A stretch of DNA of 64,000 bases from Diogma glabrata (GCA_963693315.1 CAVNZG010000991.1:98501-162500), one strand, 5' to 3'. Counted from the stretch's first letter, positions 35,276 through 48,028 are shown. The notes: a model not told the origin generated them from the letters alone. Made by a program: numbers and translations.

Positions 35276-36440
35276 GAAGGTATTTCAAACAATAATTATT
35301 TTTTATCGGAAACATTTACAACATCTTCCATAACTGGTGAAATACGAAGCAATATTTAGTAATAATAATTTAGTCATTAATATAAGTGGTGAAATTTATT
35401 TAGTATGGCTTGTCGGATCCGGAACAAATCAAGAGATGAATTAATTTTCGTTTATTAACATTTGATAGTAATAGTTGATGTAGTGATCTCCATCAAAATA
35501 TTTTGGGTCATAAAAATCTACTTAATTTTCAACTTTTGTTGCCGTTCATTCAAAAACTTTCGCGTGCATCCAGAATTTGTAAGGGACAGAGGATAAATGA
35601 CCGAGTCCACGTATGGAAGTTAGTTGTAACAAACTCAAGGCACGCGTATCCTCAAGGCGTCAGAATTGGTTATGGTAATCCTGACTTCTAATCCACCGCT
35701 ACAATTGTCACTTATAGCATGGTATCCTTGGGTATTCATAAATGTTATATTATAAATTATTTTAATTAACAATATAGTAGTATGCAAGTTTTTTTCTGCC
35801 TGTTTGATCAGTAAATTATCCGTCAGGTTACAACTTTAACGGAAGATGTAGATTGGTATATTCCTTGGAAGGAATTTTGTAATATATGCATTGAATATTG
35901 GTGACTGTTTGAACAATTGGAACACAACATTTTACTGACTTTACTATGTTGTCAAGTTCAATGGTACTTTTATTTTATTTTGCATTTTTCTTTCATTGAA
36001 GTCTACGAACAAAACCTGTGTAAAATGATTATTCGTGTCAATTGATCATTATGAGATAGTTAAAACAGTTCGTTCCTATTGTTTTGGTCAAACGTCGATA
36101 AAATTTGACATCTAAACTAGATTTGGTATTAAATTTCATAATTTTAAGATTATAGTTAATTTTATTTTATAAAGAAACATAACCTCAATTTCTTGTGATT
36201 TTTTCTTGTTGTGAAAATATTAAAAAAAATATATTGAAAAATAAATTTAATGGTTGCATTGTTAACAAAATTTTGTTTACAAGTAAAGTGTGATTATTGT
36301 TAATTTTTTGAAAAAAATATTAAGATTTCATCGTCATCATTTGATGGTAGTATTACCCATCATTTTCAAATTCGATATTTGATTTTATGGTTCTATTACA
36401 TCGACAACCTCTTCAAAATTCTTTAATTATAAATTAAGGG
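35276..36440. other. AT-rich non-coding DNA
   Basis: TGGTAATCCTGAC at 35671 matches 33318, with further agreement downstream (CGCT.CA). Otherwise nothing recognised. Confidence 0.4.
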
Positions 36441-36459
36441 GTCAACAGTATTATAATCG

Positions 36460-36660
36460 CACAATTTTTTTTCAACAATCACCCATTTATTTTGGTGCAA
36501 CGATTATTGTAGTTACAATAAATTCTGAGCAGTCACCTGTTTATTTTGGTGCAACAATTTGCGCATTTATATTATTTTTTTCAACGCTCATATGTTGATT
36601 GTGATGCAACAGTTTTTGGTTGTTACAATAAATTCTCAACAATAACCTGTTTAATTGAAG
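36460..36660 (+). repeat. GGTGCAAC minisatellite, block 3
   Basis: About four units: TTTTGGTGCAACGATTATTG, TTTTGGTGCAACAATTTG and variants with GTGATGCAACAG. Confidence 0.8.
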
Positions 36661-39600
36661 ACCTTGCAGCAAAAGTCCTAATTTTTAAATATGTATAAAA
36701 TGATAGAACTGACTATTTTTCATATTTAAAGTTAAAAAAAGTCCAAGCAGCACGTATATCCGCTAGAAATAGGTAGATTTCGGGACCAGACAGCTTTGTG
36801 TACAAATAGAATTGGATATGTCAGATTAGTTTAAATAAAAAATTTAACTAGAAACAGAATAGTCCAAAAAATTTATCAAACCAAACTAAATACATAAACG
36901 GAAACTACATTGTCAATGCAATTTCGAATAGTTTTGTTTAGTTTGGTTAAAACTCCTTAATAACATATTAAATCCTTTGGTGGATTAACGTTCTAACTAC
37001 ATCACAACTGCCATACTATAATTTATAATCAACAACAACATCAAACAACTTTTACACCTCAAATATAATAAAAATATCTATCAATTGTAAATATGTAATC
37101 AATATACATATATTTATTTCAACTGAACCACTTCCAAATATTCCAAAGAAACTATTCCCTAATTCAAAACAATAATAAATCTTCAAAACAACAACAACAA
37201 ACATTCAAAACAAATTTTTTAACTTTTTGCGACAAAAACAAAAACAAAAACAAAAAAAATTATATTATATGAAATCTACCTAAAACAAAAGAAAATTTAT
37301 TTAATTGGGATAATTTTGGGATTTGTTTGTAATTATATAGCGTTTTAGTGGCTTGCATTATGGTTAGTATAATGTTAATTTCATTGGAACTGCTAGGGTT
37401 AGAAAGCTGAAAATTTCTGATTTTATAGTTGAAAAGTTGAATTAAAAGCTTGTATTAGTTGAATCAAAATAGACTCGAAAATGATGAAAGCACGGCCGTT
37501 TGCGTTTGTTTTCGTTTTAATAGCCCCAGGTTCTCAACCTCTGAACTTAAACAATTTATTTTTTAAGTTTTGAATAGATATAAGTTGGTATCTACATGTG
37601 CAAACGTTTTTATTTTTGAGCTGGGTCATTTTCATCTAGATCAAAGACAACAAAGTTTAGTAAATTTTTAAAACAGCTGATTTTTTCAGGAACCCTAAAT
37701 GCCAAGGTTGTCATCTGACAAAACATGATAAAAAAAGGTTCAAATATTTAATATTTATCAATTTTATTTGAACTGTTTGTTTCAAACGGAAGTTATAACG
37801 CTTTAGATTATTGGACTTTTAAGACTCTAGCCGCTTAAACGGTACCCCGATATGGCCAGTTCGCCAGCTTGTCCAAGAAATTATTTGCCGCAACATACAC
37901 AGAAAATATTTTTGGTGTAAGTCAAAAATTGCGACCGTGAGAGTGCCGGATAATTCCGTTATACCTCATATCGGTATATATATATATAAATTTTTTTTTT
38001 CATTTTGATTTTCCGTCTCCGCTTATCATATATAGTCGTTTGGCACCAAAAATGTTTCGAAATTTCGAGATGAAACACCCTGCAATGGGTAGATTTTTAT
38101 ATGAAATCTACCTAAAAAAGCACTACTACTAAAATTTGGATTTGCTGCCATTTTACAACAAGGTCTACCCATTCAATATTATGTTAATTTGCTAAGACAA
38201 TACTCTTATGTAGTGAACCAAATGCAATAAGTAGTTGATCTTTCAAACTTATTCGTTCAAATCTATTTTTAGTCGACCGGCCCCTGTTAACAAAAAAAAA
38301 TGTTTTTTTTGCAAGCAATCTTTATCATATCAGTTTTTCGATATTTTTTGAAAGACCAGAATTTCATGATCTCTCAAAGAATAAGTATGAAATGACTAGG
38401 AAAATAATGAAAATTAAAATTACACAAACACAGTTATCATTTCCATAACTATGTTATTTTTTCAACAATTTTCCGTACTATTTGTTTTAATTTTCATCAT
38501 ATTGTTGTAAAATTTCTGTGTCTTGTTTTTTTAAGATATCATGTTTCTCATTATTTTTTTCTACAATATTTAATTTTCCATTTTCCAATATTTTCAATTC
38601 TTTTATTGCGTTATAACAAAATAAATAAGATTTTATTTTTGTTGAAAGAATCAAAAATAAATGTTGAGGATTTTCTTGGAATTCTGTTCTCTGAATTTTC
38701 TTGCTTGAAGTTATTGTTGATATTGCAAGAATAAAATGGTTTGCATATTGTTATTATACAATTATTGATTGGAGTTGCTTCTGGTTGTTCTTAAATTGAA
38801 ATTGTGGTGTTATGTGAAAAGTAAGGTGGTACAAGCTAACTGATTTCTAATATAATGGAAACGAAAAATAACTATAATCAATTTATCGTTTTCAATTGTG
38901 GTGTAAATTGTTAAAAATTTGTTGTACTTTATACGATGTTTGGAAGGTTAGGGGAATAAATATTCATATAGAAAATACTGTAAGTTTTTAGAATGTTTGT
39001 CTGTGTGTGATGACCAGATTTTTCGAAATGAATGCATTTGCAGTTATTAAACTGCACAGGATCACAATTACAGATTCTGAAATTGCATGAAAAGGTTAAC
39101 CGTTAACATGCTTAGTAATAAAGGAACTCTAGTTTGGTTGCAATTGTATTGTTACTTAAATTAAAACATGAATTAAGTTACTGAGCTATCAGTTAAGAGA
39201 TGAGAAGAATATGTTTAAACGACAAAATATATTTTTACGCTTGATCGCAGTTCTCAAAACCCTTTACCAGACAGAAGCCGAATATAATTTTTCCTTGATG
39301 GTTGATTTTTAATAAACCGAATCCCCACTTATTCCCAGTACCCAATATGAGAATTAAAATTTATGAGTTGAATTCATAGCATATATTTTTTCTTTTCGAT
39401 AACAATATAAGGTGTTTTTACGGGTCGCGGGCTTAAACAAAGTAATAAAAAGCTGGAGAATACAAAAATTTTCTTACATTTTTTGACGTTAAAATTGTGT
39501 GCGAAAGATATTTTTTGTAAAGGTGTTGAAGACAAACACAAACAATAAAGGGACACTTTGAAAAATAATTTTAGTAATTTTAAAAAATGATTATATTTTT

Positions 39601-40523
39601 ATTGTTTTTTGTTTGCCTTGTTTTATATCGGTTTACTGATATTTAAATTTATTTTTGTATGCTATTAAAAAAATTATGGAAAATTTGTGATTTTTTTTAA
39701 TTAAACTAATTATTTACAAATGCAATCACTCAACTTAAAAATGGGATTGTTTTCATTAGTCATGAACACCTATTAAAATATTAGTCTAGGAAAGATTCAT
39801 AGCATGCAGTAATATTTCAGAATTTTCTAGATCGAGTCAAATGCATCAATTACTTGCGAACCAATAACTCCTTTAAAGATAAAAAATTTATTAAATAAGA
39901 AAAACAACTTAGACTCTCCTAAACTCAACAAAACATATTTTTTAAAAATCTAACCAAACTTAAAACGAAAAAAAAATCAAAACCATAATAAAAACACAAC
40001 CACCACACAACACGTTGATGGAAATAACAGATAATACAAACAAACAAAATTCATTATTTCAACAGTATGATGGAAAATAAATACATATTTATATATATAT
40101 CCGCGCGTGACATCTGACATGACATAATATTTATTGTTGGTGATTTTTCCGTTTATTTTCCTTTTCCTTTCCTTTTTTTCTGTCATTTTTCTTTTTAAGG
40201 TTATAAATTTACTCATAATCAAAATGAAAAATAAATTATGTTGAATATATTAATTTTTTTTTATATTATAATTTGATTAATGCATTCGATTTTCTTTTTA
40301 TTGGAAAATCTTGATACTTGTGTTTTTGTATATGACTTTAAGTGAAGTTTTTTGTTGTTGAATGATCAATAATGCCAATTAAATGTTACGCCTGATGGTA
40401 AAACTTCTGAAAATAGTGCTGTGGTTTAAATTAAGATGTAACTTGCTCTAAGAACTAATTTCTGGCAGGCGTTCAATTTGGTTTCTAACATATCTATGAG
40501 TAAAATTAGTACTCACAGCATTA
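36661..40523. other. AT-rich non-coding DNA
   Basis: Nearly 4 kb with no convincing gene. Small items are TAGGTAGATTTC at 36768 and its inverse GAAATCTACCTA at 37267 and 38101, and a (CAA)n-like tract near 37190. Confidence 0.45.
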
Positions 40524-40531
40524 GTTCTCAC
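40524..40531. repeat. 8-bp target-site duplication, left
   Basis: GTTCTCAC, identical to 42270-42277. Confidence 0.95.
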
Positions 40532-42269
40532 CAGTGTTGCCAGATCGCGGGATTTTTTCCCGTTTGCGGGATATTTCATATAAAACGGGAAAGCGGGAAA
40601 AAACTTGGAAAGTGCGGGATTTTTCACATATAATAACAGAATCGTTTTAAATTAAAACTTATTTTGAAATGGTTGCACCAACCAATTTTTTACCAGGTTT
40701 CAGAAAGATGTCGATCACCCGATAATTTTACTTAAATGCATATGCCATCTATCGGCTTTAGTATTGTCAAATCCGCGATGGAATTTAAGCCTTCTGCTGT
40801 TTAAATATTTCTTAGGGAGATAGGTACGTTTTGAAAACCCCAACGGACCACCATGTTATCTGAATTTCAGGAATATTTTCATGCTGCGAAACGAGAAATG
40901 AAATCACCTGGAACTAAAAGTTCGCTCTCTATGCATCCATCTTTTTTAAAAAAATTGGGAGGTTTGGCATCACTGTTTTATTTCTGGTCAGTTGTTTACG
41001 TATCGAAAATGAGCTATTACAATCTTAAAATTTTTTGAAAATCATGAAATCAAGACATATTTATTTCTTTTAAAATATGTCCTTCTCAATTTTAATAGAT
41101 TTAATGCTCCATTTTATAGCAGTTCTTTCTTATTCCACAAGTTGTAAGGAGAATCGAAACAATAGCAATATATTGTGTAAGTGTTTAATGCAATATTTTA
41201 TTTTTCAAGGAAAACAAGCGAGCATTACACATTTTCGAGAGAATAAAATTCATTAAAAACGAACCCAATACAACGTTTTATTTTTCCGATAGAATAACAT
41301 TTATTAATTTAAATTGAATTATTTTAAAGTTTGTTGATAAAACAAGTAAAACGAATAAGGAAAAACATTAAATTTTATTGTATTTTTTTGAATAATTAAT
41401 TCCAAACAATTAAATAAATTTGAATCAATTTCGATATCTATTTAATTATTTGCTATTTTGAAAATGAAAAGTCTATAAAAAGCCTAATGAAAGCCCTACC
41501 TGATGAAAGACATCAAATTTCAAACTAATGAGAAACCAAAAAAAAAACATTTGGAAATTTAATTCAATTTAATCATAGTAGTCTTTGCCTTTTTTAATAT
41601 TCGAGAGAGGGACATGCGCTTCAGTTTGAATTGACTGTTTTTTATATAATCAGTACGTCTATTCCGGCATTTCTCTGGGAATTGTGAATTGAGAAAAAAG
41701 TGCAATAAATGAAATAACGAAATATTTTCTAATACGAATTTGTTATTTCCCGCGACTGGACGTATACTAGTTATGAAAAATCGCTACAATTTATTTCCCT
41801 ATTTCACGATGTACCGGAATAGGGCTACAGGGCGAAAATGTTTGCTTTTTGGTTGAAAATGTTTGATTTTTTATAACATGCTATCAAATTTTTATAAAAT
41901 AAAATAAAATTTATTTCAGCATTCAATACAATCCAATAAATTGTTTTATTGTGTTCCGCCACATTCGCGGTACAGAATAAAATTAACAGCTGTTTGTTTC
42001 ATTCTATATATAAAGAAAGACTAATAACGTACACAAATATAGTCGTAAAAAACTGAGATAAACCTATATTTATAGTTGTCGGAAGGATAAATATTGTTAT
42101 AATTGTGGTGGTTTTTGAAGTTTTCTCAATAACTAATTGAATTTAACTGTATATTTTTATTGAAAACTTGATGGGAATTTCTGAGGGATTTTTCCTTAAA
42201 AAAACGGGAAAAATAGGGAATTTTCGATACGTCAACGGGAAATTCATTTTTGAAAATCTGGCATCACTG
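40532..42269. mobile_element. non-autonomous hAT element
   Basis: The 1738-bp element has inverted ends CAGTGTTGCCAGAT (left) and CAGTGATGCCAGAT (right, reverse complement), flanked by a perfect 8-bp duplication GTTCTCAC. An 8-bp duplication with CAGTG.TGCCA ends is diagnostic of the hAT superfamily. Both subterminal regions are rich in GCGGGA/CGGGAA motifs in both orientations (40547-40612 and 42200-42245), the kind of repeated site hAT transposases bind. No transposase motif was recognised inside; the open frame 40853-41038 looks incidental. Confidence 0.92.
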
Positions 42270-42277
42270 GTTCTCAC
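42270..42277. repeat. 8-bp target-site duplication, right
   Basis: GTTCTCAC, identical to 40524-40531. Confidence 0.95.
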
Positions 42278-42631
42278 CCTTTAAATACAACTCAGAAAAC
42301 AGAACTGGAACTGGTTAAACAAATGTTTTCTCATTTCAGAAAAACAGAATAGGTAGAAAGAGCTTGTATACAGAATAAAATTGATAGATGGAAGTAAACC
42401 TATGAAGCAAACCGTAGTCCTGTGCGAGTTAAATGCGGATTGTATTTGTATTGTATGCTGTATTGTTGATTTGTTGTATTTGATCGTATGCTAAAGATAA
42501 ATGCAATAGAAGAAAGTAGGAGTGCTTAGAGCTCACCAAAAAATGTAATTGGAGAAAAAAGCTTTGTTTCGATGCAAGAAAAGTAAACTTGGTTAATAAA
42601 TAAGACAAATATTATCTTTAAGTTAAAGACA

Positions 42632-43170
42632 GCTTACTTAGACGTTTAAGTGGAACAAAATTTATATCTGCTCTAGATTCAAAGGATCTCTTCTGGCAAA
42701 TTCCTTTGTCAGAGACTGCGAGAGAAGACTGCGTTAGTATTAGTCGTTAAGTTTTCTCAATCAATTTAAAGTGATTTTGAGCTGTGTAATGCAGCCTAAT
42801 CAATGCGTCGCTTGTTGCATCAAGTCATCCCTTTGCAATTATATGAAAATGTATTTGTGTATTTAGATTACTTGCAAATTGTTAGCCGTACGTTTGCGAA
42901 TCGCCTTAAATTGTTAAAGCAGGTCACCAGGTTACTGCAATATGGTAGTCTTACAATTAATGTTGATAAGAGCCACTTTGAAATGTGAGAACTGAAGTAC
43001 TTGGACTACCTTGTAGGAAAGAATTGGCTACGAACAGATCCACTCAAGGTTTGTGCAATGCAACCATTAAACAAACGCAACCATTAAACAAACTAGATTC
43101 TAGAGGCTATTGAGGGTGAATGGATGGTATCGTCCATTAATTAACAATTATGCTGACTTAACAACTTCAA
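42632..43170 (+). pseudogene. Ty3/gypsy reverse transcriptase fragment
   Basis: Two or three frames together read RT in order. LLRRLSGTKFISALDSKDLF, with WQIPL (42640-42710), carries the motif A aspartate. MRRLLHQVIPLQLYENVFVY (from 42803) follows with LDYLQIVS, where the YLDD box has lost its second aspartate to Tyr. LTINVDKSHF and ELKYLDYLVGKN come next, then RRLLRVNGWYRPLINNYADL, the VRRFLG..GWYR.FI connection region. Stops and frameshifts make it inert. No LTRs, protease, RNase H or integrase were found nearby, so only about 180 codons of pol remain. Confidence 0.85.
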
Positions 43171-44160
43171 ATTGGTATGCACTGGAAAAAACATATTCTA
43201 TTTCCATTCGAAATACAGTTGTCTTAACCTCACCGTGCGGGCAGATATGACGAATAGAACTACGTAATTGTTTTATTAACTCTCTAATTATAGAACGATG
43301 TAGTTGAGACAATCACACGTAATATTTATGGAAAATAAAATATAGTTCAATTAATCTCAAATACTTCAATTTTAAAATGAAAAATTCATGATATAAGGCC
43401 AAACAAAAATTTTTGTCATGGAAATAGTTATTAATTTATTCAACTACTGTTATATTAGAATATACATTGTATATTTTAATTAAACGTCATGCCTTTGTCA
43501 GGAAAATGTTTTCATGTTGTTGTCCCAATCACGGCAAAATTGTTTGCAAATATTTTTTCTTTGTTTGAATAAAAACCGCCAACTTTGAGATGAGGTTGTA
43601 ATTACTTCGATTTTTCTTAGTGTGGACTCCTGAAGAGCAAGAGTCATGGAATATTGTCAAGTAGCACTAATAATTAACAAGTACTACAGTTTCTGTAGTG
43701 CTTGTTAATCTGTAATACTCAAAGAATTTTTTTATATGGTATGACACAAGCTCAGAGAGTACGGGCAGTATCATTTAAAAAAAACAGTCTTTAAGATTTA
43801 TGTCAGAAAAGTTGAACAAATCACAAAGAAACTATGCTGTCACTAAACTTGAGAACTTTTTAATAGCAATTATGACTGCAAGACCCACAATCGCTACTAA
43901 AAAGCTCGGATCATATATATCTTTCCCTCATAAATTCGAAAAAAATTGATTCTATAAGACCACCTACTACTCTGCACAATCAAACGCAGCGAAACGAGTT
44001 ATTCGTTCGATTTTGACAGCCATACCGTTATACATAAACAAAGATAAACATACTTCCTGAAGTAAACATTTTGATGAAATTGTTTGTGCGTTTTGCAATT
44101 ATACTCACCATTGAGTAAAAAAATCTTTACATTACCTTTCTTTCGGCTATCACAAATTAA
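43171..44160. other. non-coding DNA with a hairpin
   Basis: No coding signal. The hairpin at 43673-43709 is listed separately. Confidence 0.4.
43673..43709. repeat. hairpin, 17-bp arms, 3-nt loop
   Basis: ATTAACAAGTACTACAG, then TTT, then CTGTAGTGCTTGTTAAT; one mismatch (A/G). This is a perfect size for a cruciform or a small RNA stem, but nothing else supports a gene. Confidence 0.8.
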
Positions 44161-44169
44161 ACCACAGAC

Positions 44170-44412
44170 TGATATATCATGTTTCTCCGGAATTTCCGTT
44201 TGAGTACAGTTTCAATTGGGTTTCACATTGGGGTGGAGCCGAGAGATGAATGTCGATTCTGTACAGTAGAAGATGAAACCCCAGTCAAGCTTTTCAAAAA
44301 TTGTGGATCCTTAATCTACACGAGAAGGTTCCATCTAGGGAGCATTAAATTGACGAGCATGACATACATCACTCAACCCTCTCCATATCATGAAGTTCCT
44401 AAGAAAGGCTAG
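44170..44412 (+). pseudogene. LINE C-terminal zinc-knuckle fragment
   Basis: The frame reads FHIGVEPRDECRFCTVEDE, then TPVKLFKNC and RRFHLGS. C..C followed by E-T/P...C and an R...LG end resembles the CCHC-like terminus of I/R1/LOA-type LINEs (usual form: C..C...ET..H.L..C). The expected His is Lys here. No other part of this element adjoins it. Confidence 0.5.
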
Positions 44413-44859
44413 ATTAGAGAAAGGGCTCTAACTCGGTATTCTCCAGGAAGTAGTAGAGTAGAAAATAATTGATCTTTGTGGTCACAGAACAACATATTAC
44501 CGCCGAATTTAATCTTAATTTTAATCTTACGAATTTAAACAGCAAACATGGGGTCCGGGTATTTGTCTGTGAATTTCGGTGAGTAGTAGTATGAGACTTA
44601 AGGCTTACAAATTGAACCCTAAGCACCACAATTCTCGGGCATTGAAGATCTCAGGTGTAAATTAAACAACGTTCATGATAGCAATTAACATATTTCCAAA
44701 CTCCCCTACAGGTAATTGTTTTTCGACAAACTATCGCTCAACCTCAACAAAAATACCATCGACTTCATAACAAGAATGGATGAAATATTCATCACACACA
44801 GCTGACGTAAGAAGACAAGCTGAACTAATATTCGCGGTTACCAGACAATACCCAGACAA

Positions 44860-45005
44860 TACTCATCATAATATTAATTTGCAAGATCAGTTTTTGACAA
44901 AGAAAACAGAAGCAACGAAGACAAAAGTGGAAAACCCACTTGAATCATTGGACCATATACAGATATCAGCAGTAGTTGTAATGAAGCTGTTATTCAAACT
45001 TCGTA
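44860..45005 (+). pseudogene. LINE endonuclease-end fragment, 58.7-kb family
   Basis: DQFLTKKTEATKTKVENPLE followed by SLDHIQISAVV matches DLFLTNEPDTTKTKVEQPLG followed by TSDHLLISAIV of the LINE at 58.7 kb. SDH is the last catalytic block of the apurinic endonuclease; here it is LDH. Sequence identity fades on both sides. Confidence 0.75.
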
Positions 45006-45064
45006 ATTTGGAGTCGCACTACTTTCTCACGCGCATTAAATTTACATTAACAGGAACTTTCTAA

Positions 45065-45990
45065 TTAGATTTCACCCTTTTCCAACACAACTTTTCGCAC
45101 TCAGTTCGTAATTTTCCTCTTTACAGAATTTGTTTTCAAGTTTGTTGTGCAAACTCTTTAGTGGGTACCAAAACTTAACGAAGGAAAATACCCAAGAAAC
45201 AAACTTATCGTTTTGTTATTGTTGGTAAAAGGCCGTTAATCTACTATAAATAGATGCCGGAAGATGGCTTCTCTCTCTGATGTGTCTGTCAATTCTTTCG
45301 TGAACATCGACATATGAAGTTTTTTCTGACTTCACGTTTTGTTTGATATAAATCTAAGTAGTGAAATTGTTAATTGTTTAGAGTTTACCATTAACCAGTT
45401 TTATTGGTTCAGTCTTCGTGTAGTTTCAATTACTAGCTCAAATTTAGATAAAAAAAAAGATTTATATTTTTGTGCCAATTAGTTTAAATTAAGAAAATTT
45501 TATGTTTGTGTGTACTATAAACCAACAGGGCGCAGATTTTGTGTCCAGTTGCAAAAAGAAAATTAAAATTAAAATTAATAGAAAAAAAAATTATTATCTG
45601 TTTGTGTTGTAAGAACAAATGTTAACCAAAAAAATAAAGAAAATGATAAAAAAATTCTATCTATGACCGATATATATGGTCAGGCTGGTTTGATAGTGTA
45701 GAATAACAATCATAAAGAAATTCAAATAAGAAAAAAAAAATATTATCTGTTCGGTTCGCAGACCAAAAAAAAACAACTTGTGCGCTCATATTAATACAAG
45801 GTACGTAGGCAATATATATGTATTAGTCACCTTCTCATTTGGTTTAATGCTCGAGCTGTATAACGGGCTAGAAGGCAATTGATCTTCTCGGGTGAAACAA
45901 TAAATATTGTGGACCGGTTTCCGTTCTTATGCGACCATTCTTATGCAAATCCGATAAGAAAAGGAAATATTTGGAATCACCAAATAGATT
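45065..45990. other. non-coding DNA with a TATA-like site
   Basis: ACTATAAATAGATGCCGG lies at 45243, followed by a CT-rich CTTCTCTCTCTGATG stretch about 25-35 bp downstream. This resembles an insect core promoter, but no transcript unit could be traced after it. Confidence 0.3.
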
Positions 45991-45998
45991 ACGGTATT
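45991..45998. repeat. 8-bp target-site duplication, left (imperfect)
   Basis: ACGGTATT, against ACGGCATT at 47704-47711. Confidence 0.75.
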
Positions 45999-47703
45999 TA
46001 GGGATTGCAATTCCAGGATTTCGAATCTCGGAATACCGGGATTCGAACGAATTTTCCAACCTTGAAATCCCGGTATTAGCATAATAAAATATCGGTATTT
46101 CAATATAAAAAAGGGAAAATAGAGTTTTATTTCTAAACTCAAAAATCCCTCTAATGAAATATCATTTGATTATTTTTATTTCTATACATATTAAAAAATC
46201 CTTAATATGAAACATCATATCATACAGGATATCATACAGGATATTTTTATGTTGATTGGTGATTCGGTTTGTGGAAATTGTTATCATAAAGAATAAAGCT
46301 ACCAATAAAGATCAAAGTCTTAAATCATTTTCTATTTTTTAATGTAAATTGTGATTGCAATTTGCAATTTTATTATTTAAATGTTCTTTTTTGAATGTTT
46401 CCAATTTGCAATTTCCAAGACTGAATTATTATTATTATTTAAATATATTTTAAAATATAGAAAAAATTATTTTATTGAAATTTTTAATGTTGATATAATT
46501 GCAATATAATCGTTAACTATAACATGTTCCATTGTTGATTTACAAAGACTGAATGATTTTATTTTGTTATATTATTATTTAAATATATTTTTTATTCGCC
46601 TACATATAAAAGTGGTACTTTATTACTATGATTTGCGGCCGTAAAGTGTCACTTTTTAACCATATATTTTGTTGTCATAGTTACGTCCAAAAAAGTAAAA
46701 AAATATTTGTATTTGTTTAAATTCTACAAAAAATAGAAATTTTTATCAAAGCAACCTTAAAATTCAAAATTTTATGATCCAATTAAAATTATTGTTATTA
46801 TTTGTTGTCAAAGTTATACAATTATTTTGAAAAAATAAGAAATATTTTGTCAAATGTTACCTGTTCAACATATTTTTATTTCAAATTTTATGCAAATTTA
46901 TAACTTTGCTTTAGAATAAATAGTACGTTATTTAATTAGGAACTAAAGTGCTACTTTTTGTGTTGAGTCTATAGTTTGACGGTCGACCGTAGGTATTTCT
47001 ATTTTTTCGGCAAATGTTCAAATTTTTTATAAATATGAAATTATAATAAACAAAAATTTATAAATATGATTTATTAGCGTCATGATTACGTCCAAAAAGT
47101 AAAAAACATTTAAATTTATATAAGTAAAATTTTTTATCAAAGAAAGCTCCAATTCAAAATTTCATTATCTAATTAAACTATTTGTTATGTTTTGTTGTCA
47201 TAGTTACATACAATAGTTCAAAATTTCATAATCCAATCAGAATCAATTTCTTATTTTTTGTTGTCATAGTTATGCAATTTGTTTGAAAAAATAACAAAAT
47301 AACAAATGCTACTTTACTGCCGCCGTAATATAAAATAAAAATGGCGTTACTTTTGCAGCCGCTTTGATTATGAGTAAAAAACTAAGACTTTAACCAACTC
47401 TCTAGCGGCAGTAAAGTTAAACTTTACAGCCGTTTGCCGAAAAACAATTTTTTTTTAAATATTTTGCTTGCGGCGAATAAAAAATAGTATATGACGCACG
47501 GACGTAAGCTATTTTGGACTTAATGTGGGTGCAAATCGAGGCGCTCCAAATGCATCATAATGAACGATTAAAGTACCGAAAAAATTATTTGATTGAGATT
47601 TTTATTTTTTTTAAATCCCAGTATTAATACCGGGATTCCAGTTTTAGATTAATTAATCTCGAAATCCCGGTATTGATTTTTCCCTTAAAATTTGCAATCC
47701 CTA
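45999..47703. mobile_element. non-autonomous hAT-like element
   Basis: The inverted ends TAGGGATTGCAA (left) and TAGGGATTGCAAA (right, reverse complement) bound 1705 bp, flanked by 8-bp repeats that differ at one position. Both subterminal zones carry CCGGGATT/AATCCCGG motifs (46038-46070; 47626-47672). The interior contains a diverged direct repeat: GTCATAGTTACGTCCAAAAA...ATCAAAG near 46675 and GTCATGATTACGTCCAAAAA...ATCAAAG near 47080. No transposase is encoded. The two hAT-type elements here have different termini, so they belong to different families. Confidence 0.8.
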
Positions 47704-47711
47704 ACGGCATT
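47704..47711. repeat. 8-bp target-site duplication, right (imperfect)
   Basis: ACGGCATT; one mismatch to 45991-45998. Confidence 0.75.
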
Positions 47712-47859
47712 GTCTACCTTATTTAGTTATTTTTTTTTTATAAAGAACGTATGGTTCGGGAACATAATCCAAGAGTGCTATCGCTGAGCTGATTGGTCAT
47801 ATTAAATGACTGTTGGTTCTTTTTTGTGAAGATTGTTCATGTTAATACTAGAACCGCTA

Positions 47860-47900
47860 AACTAGAGTAATTGAATATGTACTGTTGAATAAAATTTTAT

Positions 47901-47983
<83 letters not shown>

Positions 47984-48028
47984 TTCATAAAATTTTACTC
48001 AACAGTACATATACAACTACTCTAGTTC
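47860..48028. mobile_element. palindromic MITE with an (AT)n centre
   Basis: The left arm AACTAGAGTAATTGAATATG...TACTGTTGAATAAAATTTTATGA is inverted on the right (CATAAAATTTTACTCAACAG... ACTACTCTAGTT) with few mismatches over about 45 bp. The arms meet at about 78 bp of pure AT dinucleotide (47903-47980). Direct repeats TTAATACTAGAAC (left) and TTAATACGAGAAAC (right) next to the arms may be an imperfect target duplication. Confidence 0.8.
47903..47980. repeat. (AT)n microsatellite
   Basis: Uninterrupted AT dinucleotides at the axis of the palindromic element; probably expanded from a short AT-rich loop. Confidence 0.95.

Noticed and set aside
36768..38112. transposon bounded by TAGGTAGATTTC and its inverse
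   Set aside because: Only 12 bp, present three times with unequal spacing (36768, 37267, 38101), and no target duplication; noted but too weak for an element call.
42632..43170. complete gypsy retrotransposon
   Set aside because: No LTR, protease, RNase H or integrase sequence could be found on either side; only an RT fragment remains.
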